A stretch of DNA of 64,000 nucleotides from Turneriella parva DSM 21527 (GTDB lineage Bacteria > Spirochaetota > Leptospiria > Turneriellales > Turneriellaceae). The stretch lies in NCBI RefSeq assembly GCF_000266885.1, contig NC_018020.1, forward strand, positions 3,162,001 through 3,226,000, read 5' to 3'. The position numbers were made by a program, and so were the translations under genes. The notes beneath the pieces were generated by a model, which worked only from the letters and a program-made list of their open reading frames with translations, did no database searches and was not told the origin of the DNA. Below, piece after piece: positions 1-7,589 of the stretch; the first letter of the stretch is position 1; each line of letters starts with the position of its first letter.

Positions 1-1236
1 CGTGCGGTAGACCTTGTCGGCAAAGTCTTTGCGTATCATCTTGCGATTCGGCGGTATCACCATCACGTCGAGCTTATAGATCTTGCGAAATTCTTCAGCT
101 TCGGTGTCGGCGGTACCGGTCATGCCCGCGAGCTTTTCGTACATACGAAAGAAGTTCTGAAACGTGATCGTTGCCAGCGTCTGGTTCTCTTGTTTAACAT
201 CGACCTTTTCTTTGGCTTCGATCGCCTGGTGCAGACCGTCGCTGTAGCGGCGGCCTTCCATGAGGCGGCCCGTGAATTCGTCGACGATAATGATTTCACC
301 CGACTGCACGACGTAGTCGACGTCGCGGCTGAAGAGTTTGTGTGCCTTGAGGCACTGGTGCACGTGGTGCACGAGTTCTACGTTCTGGGGTGCGTACAGG
401 TTTTCGACGTTCAAAAGTTTTTCGACCTTATGAACTCCTATTTCTGTCAGCAAGACTGAGCGCGCCTTTTCATCGACGTCGTAGTCGACCTTGTCTTCGA
501 GCGCCGGAATCACGCGGTTTACGCGCACGTATTCGCCGGCATCTTGATCGGCAGGGCCGCTGATTATCAGGGGGGTACGTGCTTCATCGATCAGAATCGA
601 GTCAACTTCGTCGACAATCGCGAAGTAATGCCCGCGCTGTACACGGTAGTTACGGTGGTCGACCATGTTATCGCGCAGATAGTCGAAGCCGAATTCGTTG
701 TTGGTGCCATAGGTGATGTCGGCGGCATAGGCTTCACGCTTTTTGGCGTGCGGCATATTGCTCTTGATCACGCCGGTCGTGAGGCCGTGAAAATCATAGA
801 GCGGGCGCATCCATTCGGCGTCGCGGCTCGCGAGGTAGTCGTTTACCGTGACGACGTGCACACCCTTACCGGTGAGGGCATTGAGATAAACCGCGAGAGT
901 CGCGGTGAGCGTTTTCCCTTCGCCCGTTTTCATTTCGGCAATTTTGCCTTCATTCAGTGCCATCGCGCCCATCAGCTGCACATCGAAGTGGCGCATCTTG
1001 AGCACGCGCAGCGAGGTTTCGCGCAGCACCGCAAATGCTTCGGGTAAAATTGAAATCAGTTTTTCGCCGTTGGCGATACGCTCTTTAAATGCGGGTGTTT
1101 TCGCGGCGAGTTCGGCGTCTGAGAGTTTTTGAATCTCAGGCTCGAGCGCGTTGATACGCTCAACGTAAGGGGTTATGCGCTTCAGGTCGCGTTCATATTT
1201 TGAACCGAAAAGAGCCTTGAGAACGAACTGTAACAT
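1..1236 (-). CDS. secA: SecA preprotein translocase ATPase, N-terminal 412 residues (cut by window edge)
   Basis: Motor ATPase of the Sec pathway; it pushes unfolded preproteins through SecYEG at the inner membrane. The reading frame is open from the ATG at 1236 down to base 1, so the C-terminal half lies outside the window. It begins [20 protein letters not shown], as SecA proteins do. Walker A is MKTGEGKT at about residues 102-109, the [19 protein letters not shown] Walker B region is near residue 210, and the [13 protein letters not shown] motif of NBD1/IRA occurs near residue 385. The stretch ending [19 protein letters not shown] is the usual linker into NBD2. It is the last gene before a 78-base gap to a same-strand SRPBCC gene, with no obvious terminator in the gap. 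Identification is very secure. Confidence 0.97.
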   Translation of the reverse strand, partial: MLQFVLKALFGSKYERDLKRITPYVERINALEPEIQKLSDAELAAKTPAFKERIANGEKLISILPEAFAVLRETSLRVLKMRHFDVQLMGAMALNEGKIAEMKTGEGKTLTATLAVYLNALTGKGVHVVTVNDYLASRDAEWMRPLYDFHGLTTGVIKSNMPHAKKREAYAADITYGTNNEFGFDYLRDNMVDHRNYRVQRGHYFAIVDEVDSILIDEARTPLIISGPADQDAGEYVRVNRVIPALEDKVDYDVDEKARSVLLTEIGVHKVEKLLNVENLYAPQNVELVHHVHQCLKAHKLFSRDVDYVVQSGEIIIVDEFTGRLMEGRRYSDGLHQAIEAKEKVDVKQENQTLATITFQNFFRMYEKLAGMTGTADTEAEEFRKIYKLDVMVIPPNRKMIRKDFADKVYRT

Positions 1237-1314
1237 CGGGTAATCTTTGCCGAAAAGACATAGCGTCGATGAAAATCGCGCCTGAATTCAGCGCATGGCA
1301 TTCTGATGAGGCCG

Positions 1315-1767
1315 TCAGCCGGCTTCGAGTTTGCGCTTGAGATTCGAGAGCGCGAACGCCGACTGCCGCCGCATCTTCGGCCGCACGACAACCGGCTCAA
1401 ACCACCCCAAAAGCCCTTGAACGCGATAGGTAAGCGTGCGCCGAAACCGGGTCGTTGCACCCTCGCTGAAGAAGTCATAGTGAATCGTGAGGCTAAAAAG
1501 TGAGGAGCTTCCCTGAACCTCCCACACTTTGGCACGCTCGCTCAGCGTCACGCGGTACTCGGTCTTGCGGCTGATCTTGATAAAAGGATAGGTGACCGTG
1601 ATAATTTCACCGAAGGCATCGCCTCTTTGCAAAGGTACCCGCGGCAAGACCGCGGACTTCGATGCGGGATGCCATTCATGCCAAAGGTCGGGGCGGCTCA
1701 CGTAGTCGAAGACTTTTTCGGGTGGCGCGGCGATGAGAATTTCGTTTGTCAGAGTTGTTTCAGCCAT
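1315..1767 (-). CDS. SRPBCC-family (polyketide cyclase/START-like) protein
   Basis: A 150-residue protein of the SRPBCC helix-grip fold. The N-terminus TNEILIAAPPEKVFDYVSRPDLWHEWHPAS is the classical opening of this family (a strand followed by a helix of the type PxxVfdyvsdp..w..w). The rest alternates beta strands (ISRKTEYRVTLSERAKVWEV, TRFRRTLTYRV) and ends in a long basic helix, matching the fold. Members bind hydrophobic ligands, and the ligand here cannot be read from sequence. No signal peptide, so probably cytoplasmic. It starts three bases after the stop of the upstream outer-membrane protein gene, so the two are likely co-transcribed. Confidence 0.8.
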   Translation of the reverse strand: MAETTLTNEILIAAPPEKVFDYVSRPDLWHEWHPASKSAVLPRVPLQRGDAFGEIITVTYPFIKISRKTEYRVTLSERAKVWEVQGSSSLFSLTIHYDFFSEGATTRFRRTLTYRVQGLLGWFEPVVVRPKMRRQSAFALSNLKRKLEAG

Positions 1768-1770
1768 GCT

Positions 1771-2679
1771 TTAAAACCAAACATACCTGACTGACGCATG
1801 CAATGAAGCATTCGCCAGCGACTGCGAACTATCAAGCGTGAATTCGCTGCCGGGCGAAGACAACTTCGAAACCGAAGGCAGCACGACCTGCGCAATGACG
1901 CCCAGCTGCAGCGACGCGAACAGGTTGTAGTACGCAGTGCCCAGAACAACCGGCGCGATGGTGGTGTCGAAACTATACGTACCACTATTGAGGCGGTAGA
2001 CCGAAATGCCGGCGCCAGCCGCAGTTTCGATGTCTAAAAATTTCGGGAAAGCATACAGCCCCGCAAAGCGCAGGTTCAGATAACCCATCGTGCCCTGATC
2101 AGAAATTCGAATCGTGGTCGCGCCAGCTTGCAGCGCGCCCGATTTCGCCGGCAGCAAACCCGTCTCGGCGCCGAAATGAAATCCGTAGCGCTGGTACGCA
2201 AGATAATCAATCGTCATGCCAAAACCGTAGCCTGCTGAGTGCAGCGAATTCAATGGAATCACCATGCCCGCGTTCAGCCCTGTATAAAGTTTGGAGTTCA
2301 GAAGTAACTTATCAAACCACGTGCGCTCGGCCTCGACGCGTTTCTCTTCTGCGATTCGTGCCGCTTCGGCTGCGGCCGCTGCTTTTTTCGCTTCTGCTTC
2401 GGCAGCAGCTTTTCTGGCCTCTTCTGCTTCGAGCTGTTGCTTTGCTCGTTCATCTTCGGTTAAGTCAGGCACCTGCGCTGGCATGGTGTTTTCAGGTTTT
2501 ATTTTTTCTTCGTTGGATTTCGCGTCTTCTGTCGGTTTCACCTGCGTTTCTGTCTTTTTTTCTGCAGGTTTAACCGCTGGCTCCGCATTTTGGGCAAAGG
2601 TGGGTGACAGGGCGGATAATACCATAAAGCCCACAAGCAGCTTGCGGATCAGATTTTTTCCCGAATCGGTAGACGGCAT
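1771..2679 (-). CDS. Exported coiled-coil / predicted beta-barrel envelope protein
   Basis: Unrecognised envelope protein, 302 residues from the ATG at 2679; an ATG at 2733 in the same frame would overlap the divergent exonuclease gene. The start MPSTDSGKNLIRKLLVGFMVLSALSPTFAQ is a good signal peptide with cleavage after TFA. Next comes a 100-residue Lys/Glu/Ala/Pro-rich, TolA-like segment (EEARKAAAEAEAKKAAAAAE) likely to be a helical coiled coil. The last 160 residues alternate short aromatic and glycine-rich strands and end in VRYVWF; a terminal Phe is typical of outer-membrane barrels inserted by BAM. A plausible role is an OM barrel with a periplasm-spanning helix, but function is not assignable. 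Confidence 0.75.
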   Translation of the reverse strand: MPSTDSGKNLIRKLLVGFMVLSALSPTFAQNAEPAVKPAEKKTETQVKPTEDAKSNEEKIKPENTMPAQVPDLTEDERAKQQLEAEEARKAAAEAEAKKAAAAAEAARIAEEKRVEAERTWFDKLLLNSKLYTGLNAGMVIPLNSLHSAGYGFGMTIDYLAYQRYGFHFGAETGLLPAKSGALQAGATTIRISDQGTMGYLNLRFAGLYAFPKFLDIETAAGAGISVYRLNSGTYSFDTTIAPVVLGTAYYNLFASLQLGVIAQVVLPSVSKLSSPGSEFTLDSSQSLANASLHASVRYVWF

Positions 2680-2731
2680 GCAGGCAGAACGCAGAACCGC
2701 GGCGGCGCTGAAAAGCGAATTGTGGGTAACC

Positions 2732-3328
2732 ATGGGCGTAAATTGGAAGTTTCACCGGCACTATATTTTTCTTGATCTTGAAGCGACCTGCGCGCGTGAC
2801 AGCGGCATCGCCCGCGCCGAGCGCGAGACGATTGAAATTGGTGCGGTTGCCATCGATGCCGCGTCGAACATGACCGTTGCCACATTTCAAGAATACATCC
2901 GCCCTGTTCATCACCCCAGCCTCACCGCGTTTTGCACAGAACTGACGGGCATCACGCAGGCGACCGTCGATGCGGCGGCTTTCTTTCCGCATGTATTCGC
3001 GCGTTTTTCAGCCTGGGTTGCCGCTATCGAAGACTGTTTCTTGTTTTCATGGGGCCACTTTGATAAAAAACAACTCGTGCTCGACTGCCGCCGCCACCAG
3101 ATCGAGTACACGCTGCCCGCCGGCTTTCACGACTTCAAGGGCCTCTTCTTCAAAAAGCAGAAATTGTTACAGCGCGCCGGGCTCGAGGCAACCCTGGTGC
3201 AGCTGGGGCTGCGCTTCGAGGGCCGCCCGCACGGGGCGCTCGCCGATGCGCGCAATACCGCAAGGCTGTGGCGCTATATCAGGCCCGAAAGTGGTGAAAA
3301 ACTTCTCTCAAATAAATTGACGCTCTGA
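2732..3328 (+). CDS. DEDDh 3'-5' exonuclease (ERI1/KapD-like RNase T family)
   Basis: A 198-residue exonuclease of the DnaQ/RNase T superfamily. Exo I motif FLDLEATC supplies the first Asp-Glu pair; exo II lies around FSWGHFDKKQL; exo III is HGALADARNTARLW, giving the His-x4-Asp of the DEDDh type. The segment IGAVAID, then FQEYIRP and LTGIT matches the ERI1/KapD subgroup, which trims RNA 3' ends. The ATG at 2732 was chosen because the homology begins within 15 residues of it; the longer open frame upstream is antisense to the divergent envelope gene. The two divergent starts are only about 50 bases apart. It is followed after about 100 bases by tRNA genes. Confidence 0.85.
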   Translation: MGVNWKFHRHYIFLDLEATCARDSGIARAERETIEIGAVAIDAASNMTVATFQEYIRPVHHPSLTAFCTELTGITQATVDAAAFFPHVFARFSAWVAAIEDCFLFSWGHFDKKQLVLDCRRHQIEYTLPAGFHDFKGLFFKKQKLLQRAGLEATLVQLGLRFEGRPHGALADARNTARLWRYIRPESGEKLLSNKLTL

Positions 3329-3425
3329 CTAATTTGCCGCATTCGCCGTGAACGCTTTTGTGGATAAACATTCCGGCGAAGATGCCATCCATGGCAGCCG
3401 AAATGTCGAGCACATAGTGTGCTAC

Positions 3426-3498
3426 GAGAAGCTAGCTCAGTCGGTAGAGCAACTCCCTTTTAAGGAGTGGGTCCCGGGTTCGATTCCCGGGCTTCTCA
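3426..3498 (+). tRNA. tRNA-Lys (anticodon TTT)
   Basis: Full cloverleaf of 73 nt. Acceptor arm GAGAAGC pairs with GCTTCTC, D arm GCTC/GAGC, anticodon arm ACTCC/GGAGT around loop CTTTTAA with anticodon TTT, five-base variable loop, and T arm CCGGG/CCCGG around TTCGATT. The discriminator is A at 3498 and CCA is not encoded. Confidence 0.97.
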
Positions 3499-3590
3499 AA
3501 AGCTTGCCCGAGGCATGAGAGTTTTGTGGTTGTGCGCAACGCGCACCATCACAAGCAAATTCAAATGTGCGGGCAGGTTAAGAAGGATTA

Positions 3591-3662
3591 GTCCCCTTCG
3601 TCTAGCGGTTAGGACTCGGGATTTTCATTCCCGCAACAGGGGTTCGATTCCCCTAGGGGACG
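3591..3662 (+). tRNA. tRNA-Glu (anticodon TTC)
   Basis: Full cloverleaf of 72 nt. Acceptor arm GTCCCCT pairs with AGGGGAC, anticodon arm CGGGA/TCCCG surrounds loop TTTTCAT with anticodon TTC, and T arm AGGGG/CCCCT surrounds TTCGATT. The discriminator is G at 3662, the usual base for Glu. It lies 92 bases after tRNA-Lys and is followed at once by a terminator hairpin, so the two tRNAs probably form one transcription unit. Confidence 0.97.
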
Positions 3663-3671
3663 CACGATCGG

Positions 3672-3696
3672 GGCCGGCATTGCCGGCCTTTTTTTT
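3672..3696 (+). terminator. Rho-independent terminator of the tRNA unit
   Basis: Stem GGCCGGCA/TGCCGGCC followed directly by eight T. The T run overlaps the stop codon of the convergent ParE-type toxin gene. A near copy of this sequence together with the preceding GACGCACG occurs at 4288-4324 (see findings). Confidence 0.9.
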
Positions 3697-3991
3697 ATTG
3701 GGAAATACGTTCCACAATAGCTGTTCTATCACGGTTGGCGTGAAATACAGCGTGAATAAAAATAATGTCATCTGTGCATTCGTAGATGATCAGGTACGGG
3801 AAACGTTTCATAACGTATTGGCGACAGGTGTTCAGGCATATTGGAGAAGCCAGCGGAAACTTTAGCAAGAACGTAATAGCGGCGTCTAACTCCAGAAGAT
3901 AGCGTTGGGCAATCTCGGGGTTAATGCCTCGATACCATGCATTTGCTTGGCGAATGTCGATCTCGGCATCCGGCTTGACGATAATCTGCAC
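3695..3991 (-). CDS. RelE/ParE-family toxin
   Basis: A 98-residue toxin of the RelE/ParE superfamily. The N-terminus QIIVKPDAEIDIRQANAWYRGINPEIAQRYLLELDAA is the usual first strand and helical hairpin of ParE proteins, and RFPYLIIYECTDDIIFIHAVFHANRD is the C-terminal sheet with the family's RFPY..iY and vfH..Rd pattern. Known members poison gyrase or cleave mRNA on the ribosome; the target here cannot be told. The start is a GTG that shares its G with the antitoxin's TAG stop (TAGTG), implying translational coupling. The gene ends on the T tract of the tRNA terminator, and the pair sits between two copies of that terminator. Confidence 0.9.
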   Translation of the reverse strand: MQIIVKPDAEIDIRQANAWYRGINPEIAQRYLLELDAAITFLLKFPLASPICLNTCRQYVMKRFPYLIIYECTDDIIFIHAVFHANRDRTAIVERISQ

Positions 3992-4206
3992 TATTGTCCG
4001 AGGTCTTGTTTAAGATCTTCCCATGAGCGTCCGAGCATTGGGTTTTCGTGGTGTGCTTTCAGGCGGCGTTCCAGTTCGGCTTTTTGGTTGCCCGTGAGCT
4101 CTGCAGCGATACGCTGCTCCGCGTATTTTTCCCATATATCGAAAGCCAACTCTAGTTGTTCGGTTTCCGAAATCTTCTTCAGCAGCTCCGCAGTCTGACC
4201 GCTCAT
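3991..4206 (-). CDS. Antitoxin, addiction-module component family
   Basis: A 71-residue protein upstream of and overlapping the toxin by one base. Its C-terminus, with AELERRLKAHHENPMLGRSWEDLKQDL, matches the small 'addiction module component' antitoxins (TIGR02574-like), whose typical ending is ...P..g.sWeevk..l. The N-terminal half is acidic and helical with no clear DNA-binding motif visible. It should neutralise the ParE-type toxin and, as in related modules, may help repress the operon. The upstream 50 bases are AT-rich. Confidence 0.85.
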   Translation of the reverse strand: MSGQTAELLKKISETEQLELAFDIWEKYAEQRIAAELTGNQKAELERRLKAHHENPMLGRSWEDLKQDLGQ

Positions 4207-4298
4207 AGGCTCAAACTATCAAACAATTAGACGGCTGTCAAGGTTATTCGGTCACCCGAACAACACCTTTCGAACCGCGTCCCCCGAGACGCACGTCA

Positions 4299-4324
4299 GG
4301 GCCGGCCTTGCCTGCCCTTTTTTT
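4299..4324 (+). terminator. Terminator-like hairpin, near copy of the tRNA-Glu terminator
   Basis: GGGCCGGC pairs with GCCTGCCC with one mismatch and is followed by seven T. No gene on the plus strand ends here, which suggests that it is a duplicated remnant of the tRNA-Glu terminator rather than a working terminator in place. Confidence 0.6.
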
Positions 4325-4327
4325 GCC

Positions 4328-4362
4328 AAAAAAAAGGGCAGGCGGCCTAAGCCGGTCTGCCC
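4328..4362 (-). terminator. Rho-independent terminator downstream of flaB
   Basis: Read on the minus strand, GGGCAGaCCGGC and GGCCGcCTGCCC form a stem with loop TTA followed by eight T. It lies about 55 bases past the flaB stop. Confidence 0.85.
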
Positions 4363-4380
4363 TCGAAGTGAACCAGTAGA

Positions 4381-4411
4381 GTTTTTCGCCGCGCAACGCA
4401 CGGCGAAAAAC
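4381..4411. terminator. Bidirectional hairpin just after flaB
   Basis: GTTTTTCGCCG and CGGCGAAAAAC form a perfect 11-bp stem with a nine-base loop, ending six bases from the flaB stop codon. Each strand has five T at the 3' edge. It precedes the stronger terminator at 4328-4362, so flaB has two hairpins in series. Confidence 0.7.
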
Positions 4412-4417
4412 GTGAAA

Positions 4418-5281
4418 TTACCTGCCGTGTTCGATTAACGAAACAACAAGCTGAGCGGATAAGTTGGTGTGAGCCAACATCGCCGTACCACTCTGCAATT
4501 GCACCTGGTTTTTTGTGAACTCCAGCAGTTCTTCGGCCATGTCGGTGTCACGGATACGGCTTTCGGCCGCGACCATGTTTTCATGACCTGTTCTCAGCGC
4601 CTGCACCGTGGTTTCAATACGGTTGTAGTACGCACCTAAATCCGCCCGCTGGCGATTGAGATTATCGAGGGCATTATCTACTGTCCCGATCATCTGGTTC
4701 GCCTGAAACACCGTCGCGAGAGGTTTCTTGGCCGATTTCGCACCGTTGCCTTCGTAAAAGCCGAACGCACGGCCGTTCATTGTTTTAATGAACGCCTGAA
4801 TGCGCTGGTCTTTGTTCGGGCCGACGTGAAAGAAAATCGAGCCAAGCTTAGACCCGCGGGCATACCTGCCGGTCAGAAGCTTCATGCGGTTGAATTCGGC
4901 CGATGTACCGATGCGATCGACTTCGTCGATCAGCTGCGATACCTCAACCTGAATCTGCTGCCGGTCAGAATCGGAATAAATTCCGTTCGCCGACTGCACC
5001 GAAAGCTCGCGAATGCGCTGCAGAATATCGTTGACCTGACCCATGTTGCCTTCGGCAGTCTGAATGAACGAAAGTCCGTTCATTGCATTGTGCTCGGCCT
5101 GTTTCAAGCCCCTTATCTGCGTTCGCATTTTTTCTGACACGGCAAGATTTGTCGCGTCATCACCCGCGCGGTTGATGCGTTCGCCGGTTGACAATTTCTC
5201 AATCGATTTTTCAAACCGATTGTAGACTCTGTGCAACTGACGATTCACCTGCATCGCGGGCAGATTGTGATTGATCTGCAT
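4418..5281 (-). CDS. flaB: Flagellin, core protein FlaB of periplasmic flagella
   Basis: A 287-residue flagellin, the usual size for spirochaete FlaB core proteins, which lack the variable D2/D3 domains. The N-terminus (MQINHNLPAMQVNRQLHR, then KLSTGERINRAGDDA) and the C-terminus (AAESRIRDTDMAEELLEFTKNQ) are the conserved D0/D1 helices that polymerise into the filament. The ATG at 5281 follows a strong ribosome binding site, AAGGAGG, with seven bases between; the open frame upstream is not flagellin-like. It is monocistronic, with two terminators behind it. Just upstream of the RBS is a perfect 24-bp palindrome. The Maf-type gene at 57982 could glycosylate it, which is inference. Confidence 0.96.
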   Translation of the reverse strand: MQINHNLPAMQVNRQLHRVYNRFEKSIEKLSTGERINRAGDDATNLAVSEKMRTQIRGLKQAEHNAMNGLSFIQTAEGNMGQVNDILQRIRELSVQSANGIYSDSDRQQIQVEVSQLIDEVDRIGTSAEFNRMKLLTGRYARGSKLGSIFFHVGPNKDQRIQAFIKTMNGRAFGFYEGNGAKSAKKPLATVFQANQMIGTVDNALDNLNRQRADLGAYYNRIETTVQALRTGHENMVAAESRIRDTDMAEELLEFTKNQVQLQSGTAMLAHTNLSAQLVVSLIEHGR

Positions 5282-5307
5282 CTTCTCCCTCCTTGGAAAA
5301 TTCTTAA

Positions 5308-5331
5308 GGCTGTTTGTCATGACAAACAGCC
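5308..5331. promoter_or_regulatory. Perfect 24-bp palindrome in the flaB leader
   Basis: Half-site GGCTGTTTGTCA is followed at once by its exact complement TGACAAACAGCC. It ends 26 bases upstream of the flaB ATG, next to the AAGGAGG ribosome binding site. It could be an operator for a dimeric regulator or, if transcribed, an RNA hairpin controlling flaB translation. No T tract follows, so it is not a terminator. Confidence 0.7.
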
Positions 5332-5459
5332 CCAAGCCCAGTTGAGCCATCAATGGCCCCTGGCTACGGCGCCGCGAGGGCCGTTGATTGAGGTAAAAAA
5401 ATCTCCGAAGAGGGGGAGTTCTCTGTTTCAAGAGGCCGGGGCGCGCCCAAAGCACACCT

Positions 5460-5481
5460 CGCCGTAGTCGTAAATACGGCG
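5460..5481. repeat. Short inverted repeat upstream of flaB
   Basis: CGCCGTA (5460-5466) and TACGGCG (5475-5481) form a 7-bp stem with an eight-base loop, about 180 bases upstream of the flaB start. The remaining 5332-5667 interval has no gene that I can support; an additional weak hairpin followed by seven T (minus strand) lies around 5394-5418. Confidence 0.5.
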
Positions 5482-5667
5482 GCTGAAAGGCCTATCTGGA
5501 GTCATTCTGGCTTAGGTTGGGGCGAGCTGAGTTGAATTGGGGTAAGTCTCGTGACGTTATATATCCTCATTATGGGGTTTATGAAAAAAGTGCAAAAAAA
5601 TCGTGACGCAATTTTTAGGCCGGTATGCAAGAGTTGACAAGTGCCGTTCTCTACCCGACCTGTCGGC

Positions 5668-6021
5668 ATGGTCAGGTCTGCGCTTCTGGCGTTGCTCATT
5701 TTTGCGGCTTCGTGCAATCTCAATAAAGACGACGAAGAGACCTTTGGCATTTGCGTGCATTCGACGACCAAGCAGCCTAAACAGGCGGATTGCGTAACCG
5801 TCAACGGTGGCTCGAGTGTTTATACCTATTGCACAGACGAAAAAATCGAGAAAGACTGCAAGAACCTGAGCGCAGGCTGTTCGAACCCGTCTTCGCTCGC
5901 CACATACGACGACACGATTGTCTGGTATAAGGGCAAGAAGTGCGGTGAAAGCGGTTATACCGAAACCTGCACGGGAAATTCAAATTACAAAGCGTCGAAC
6001 CAGACTTTTTGTCCGCAGTAA
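5668..6021 (+). CDS. Small cysteine-rich lipoprotein
   Basis: A 117-residue unrecognised lipoprotein. The start MVRSALLALLIFAASC is a short signal peptide with lipobox FAAS-C, so the mature protein starts at that Cys; a GTG at 5641 in frame is a poorer start. The mature part has eight further cysteines, which suggests four disulfides in an extracytoplasmic protein. It is four bases upstream of the TldE-like gene. No homologous family is recognised. Confidence 0.75.
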   Translation: MVRSALLALLIFAASCNLNKDDEETFGICVHSTTKQPKQADCVTVNGGSSVYTYCTDEKIEKDCKNLSAGCSNPSSLATYDDTIVWYKGKKCGESGYTETCTGNSNYKASNQTFCPQ

Positions 6022-6024
6022 AAA

Positions 6025-7305
6025 TTGAAAAGCCTCGTCTCGGTATTGAAGAGAACGCCGGGCCTCAGGGGTTGGCAGGTGAGCAGGCTCGCCAAACGAT
6101 CGGTTGAGGTCTATTCGGTGCTCGGTGAGGTCGAAACGCTGCGTTGTAATGCAGTGCGCGACTATACTCTTCGCCTGCAAACGCCGGTCGATGATGCACT
6201 CATGGGCGAGAGCACGACGCGCTTTCAGAGAAAACCCGAATCTTTGGCGGGTCTCGTGGCCGACACGCAGCGGCGCGCGCGGCTCGTGCAGAACCCGGCT
6301 TACCGCTTTTCTGACAAGTACGTGCCCGATGGCGATACGAACGCGCTCTATGATGCCAAGATCGGCGAAGCTGCGGTCGACGCGGTTGTCGCGTATGCCG
6401 AATCGATTCATGCATACCGCACGAAGCATTTGGCGAAATTTCCCTTAAACAGCCTCGAGCTTTTTTTCGAAACGTTTGACTACCGTGTGCAGAACCATAT
6501 GGGGCTCGATGTCGATTCGACTTCGACGCGCGTCGTCTGCGACTATGTGCTGACAAGCCCCGACAACCGCCATGAGATCATGGGCATCAAGAAACGGCGC
6601 TACCTTGATCAGCTCGCGCTCGAAGCGCAGCTCGAAGAAGACGCGCGGGTGCTGGTCGATCTGCAGAACGCCGTGTTGCCCCCAACGGGTGAATTCTCCG
6701 TCGTGCTCGCGGGTGACGCGCTCGATTCACTCTTTGATTTTTTTGTCGCACAGCTCGACGGGCATGCGCTCTTTAACCGCTATTCTATTTTTCAGCAGGG
6801 TGATGCCGTCGTGCGCGATGCGCGCGAACCGCTGAAAATCAGTTCGAACCCGCGCCTTGCGGGCGGCATGCGCTCGTATGCATTCGATGAGCTGGGTTTT
6901 CAGGCAAGCCCTGTGACGCTCATTGAAGATTCGCACGTGCAGAATTTTCTGATCGACGGGCGCTACGCCGATCTTCTCAAAGCGAAGCAGACGAGTGCGC
7001 TCATGAATATCGAGGTGGCACCTGGCACGACGCCCTACGCTGATTTTCTGGGCGAGGGTGTGCTTGAACTCAGCAAGTTCTCGACGTTTCAACCGAATAC
7101 GATTTCGGGCGCGTTTTCAGGGGAAATTCGTCTCGGCTATCTGCACAAGAACGGTAAAAAAATACCGATCAAAGGCGGGTCGGTTTCGGGCAGCACGCAG
7201 GCGGCGTTTGCCCGCGCGCTGAAATCACGCGAAACCGAACAGCGTGCCGCGTATTGGGGGCCTAAAGGCGTCTTTTTCGAGAGTTTAACGATCGCCGGCG
7301 AATAA
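6025..7305 (+). CDS. TldE/PmbA-family protein
   Basis: A 426-residue member of the TldD/PmbA superfamily. The C-terminal two thirds carry the diagnostic order of motifs: FFVAQLDGHALFNRYSIFQQGD (start of the central beta domain), SYAFDELGFQASPVTLIEDSHVQNFL, NIEVAPG, then the glycine-rich end GAFSGEIRLGYLHKNGKKIPIKGGSVSG. The HExxxH zinc motif of TldD is not seen, so it fits the non-catalytic TldE subunit, which partners with TldD in degrading unfolded peptides and maturing peptide antibiotics. No tldD is in the window. The start is a TTG four bases after the lipoprotein stop. The first 14 bases after that TTG match part of the cloverleaf repeat described elsewhere. Confidence 0.88.
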   Translation: MKSLVSVLKRTPGLRGWQVSRLAKRSVEVYSVLGEVETLRCNAVRDYTLRLQTPVDDALMGESTTRFQRKPESLAGLVADTQRRARLVQNPAYRFSDKYVPDGDTNALYDAKIGEAAVDAVVAYAESIHAYRTKHLAKFPLNSLELFFETFDYRVQNHMGLDVDSTSTRVVCDYVLTSPDNRHEIMGIKKRRYLDQLALEAQLEEDARVLVDLQNAVLPPTGEFSVVLAGDALDSLFDFFVAQLDGHALFNRYSIFQQGDAVVRDAREPLKISSNPRLAGGMRSYAFDELGFQASPVTLIEDSHVQNFLIDGRYADLLKAKQTSALMNIEVAPGTTPYADFLGEGVLELSKFSTFQPNTISGAFSGEIRLGYLHKNGKKIPIKGGSVSGSTQAAFARALKSRETEQRAAYWGPKGVFFESLTIAGE

Positions 7306-7306
7306 C

Positions 7307-7344
7307 CGTTTATTTATTTTCGCGGTAGCCAAAATAAATAAACG
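7307..7344. repeat. AT-rich perfect 14-bp hairpin between genes
   Basis: CGTTTATTTATTTT and AAAATAAATAAACG pair perfectly around a ten-base GC-rich loop. It starts two bases after the TldE stop and ends eight bases before the next ATG, so it occupies the whole gap. It may act as a terminator-like or RNA-processing element. Confidence 0.7.
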
Positions 7345-7352
7345 ATCTCAGC

Positions 7353-7589
7353 ATGCGATATCTCAAGTCAGCGATGCCGGTGCCCGGCAAAGGCACGGCC
7401 TTTATGCTCTATGAAATTGAGGGCGAAAACACGATCGTGCGCATGCTGACGCATATACCCGAAGTGAATGAAATTAAGCTCTACCCGAACCCAAAGGTGA
7501 AGTCGCTGTTTCAGCCCGAGCGCCTCGACGAAGCGGCGAAAGAAGAGTTTGAATATATCTGGGACATGGGTTCAAGCGCCGGCTCATGA
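7353..7589 (+). CDS. Small conserved-looking protein of unknown function
   Basis: A 78-residue protein with no recognised family. It starts MRYLKSAMPVPGKGTAFMLYEI, predicted as two strands and a turn, and contains NTIVRMLTHIPEVNEIKLYPNPKV, followed by an acidic helix. No signal peptide or membrane segment. It overlaps the EVE-domain gene by four bases (ATGA), which argues that it is translated and coupled. Function unknown. Confidence 0.6.
   Translation: MRYLKSAMPVPGKGTAFMLYEIEGENTIVRMLTHIPEVNEIKLYPNPKVKSLFQPERLDEAAKEEFEYIWDMGSSAGS

Noticed and set aside
544-1047. Open frame of 167 codons on the plus strand
   Set aside because: It is fully antisense to secA, whose motifs are unmistakable, and it has no family features.
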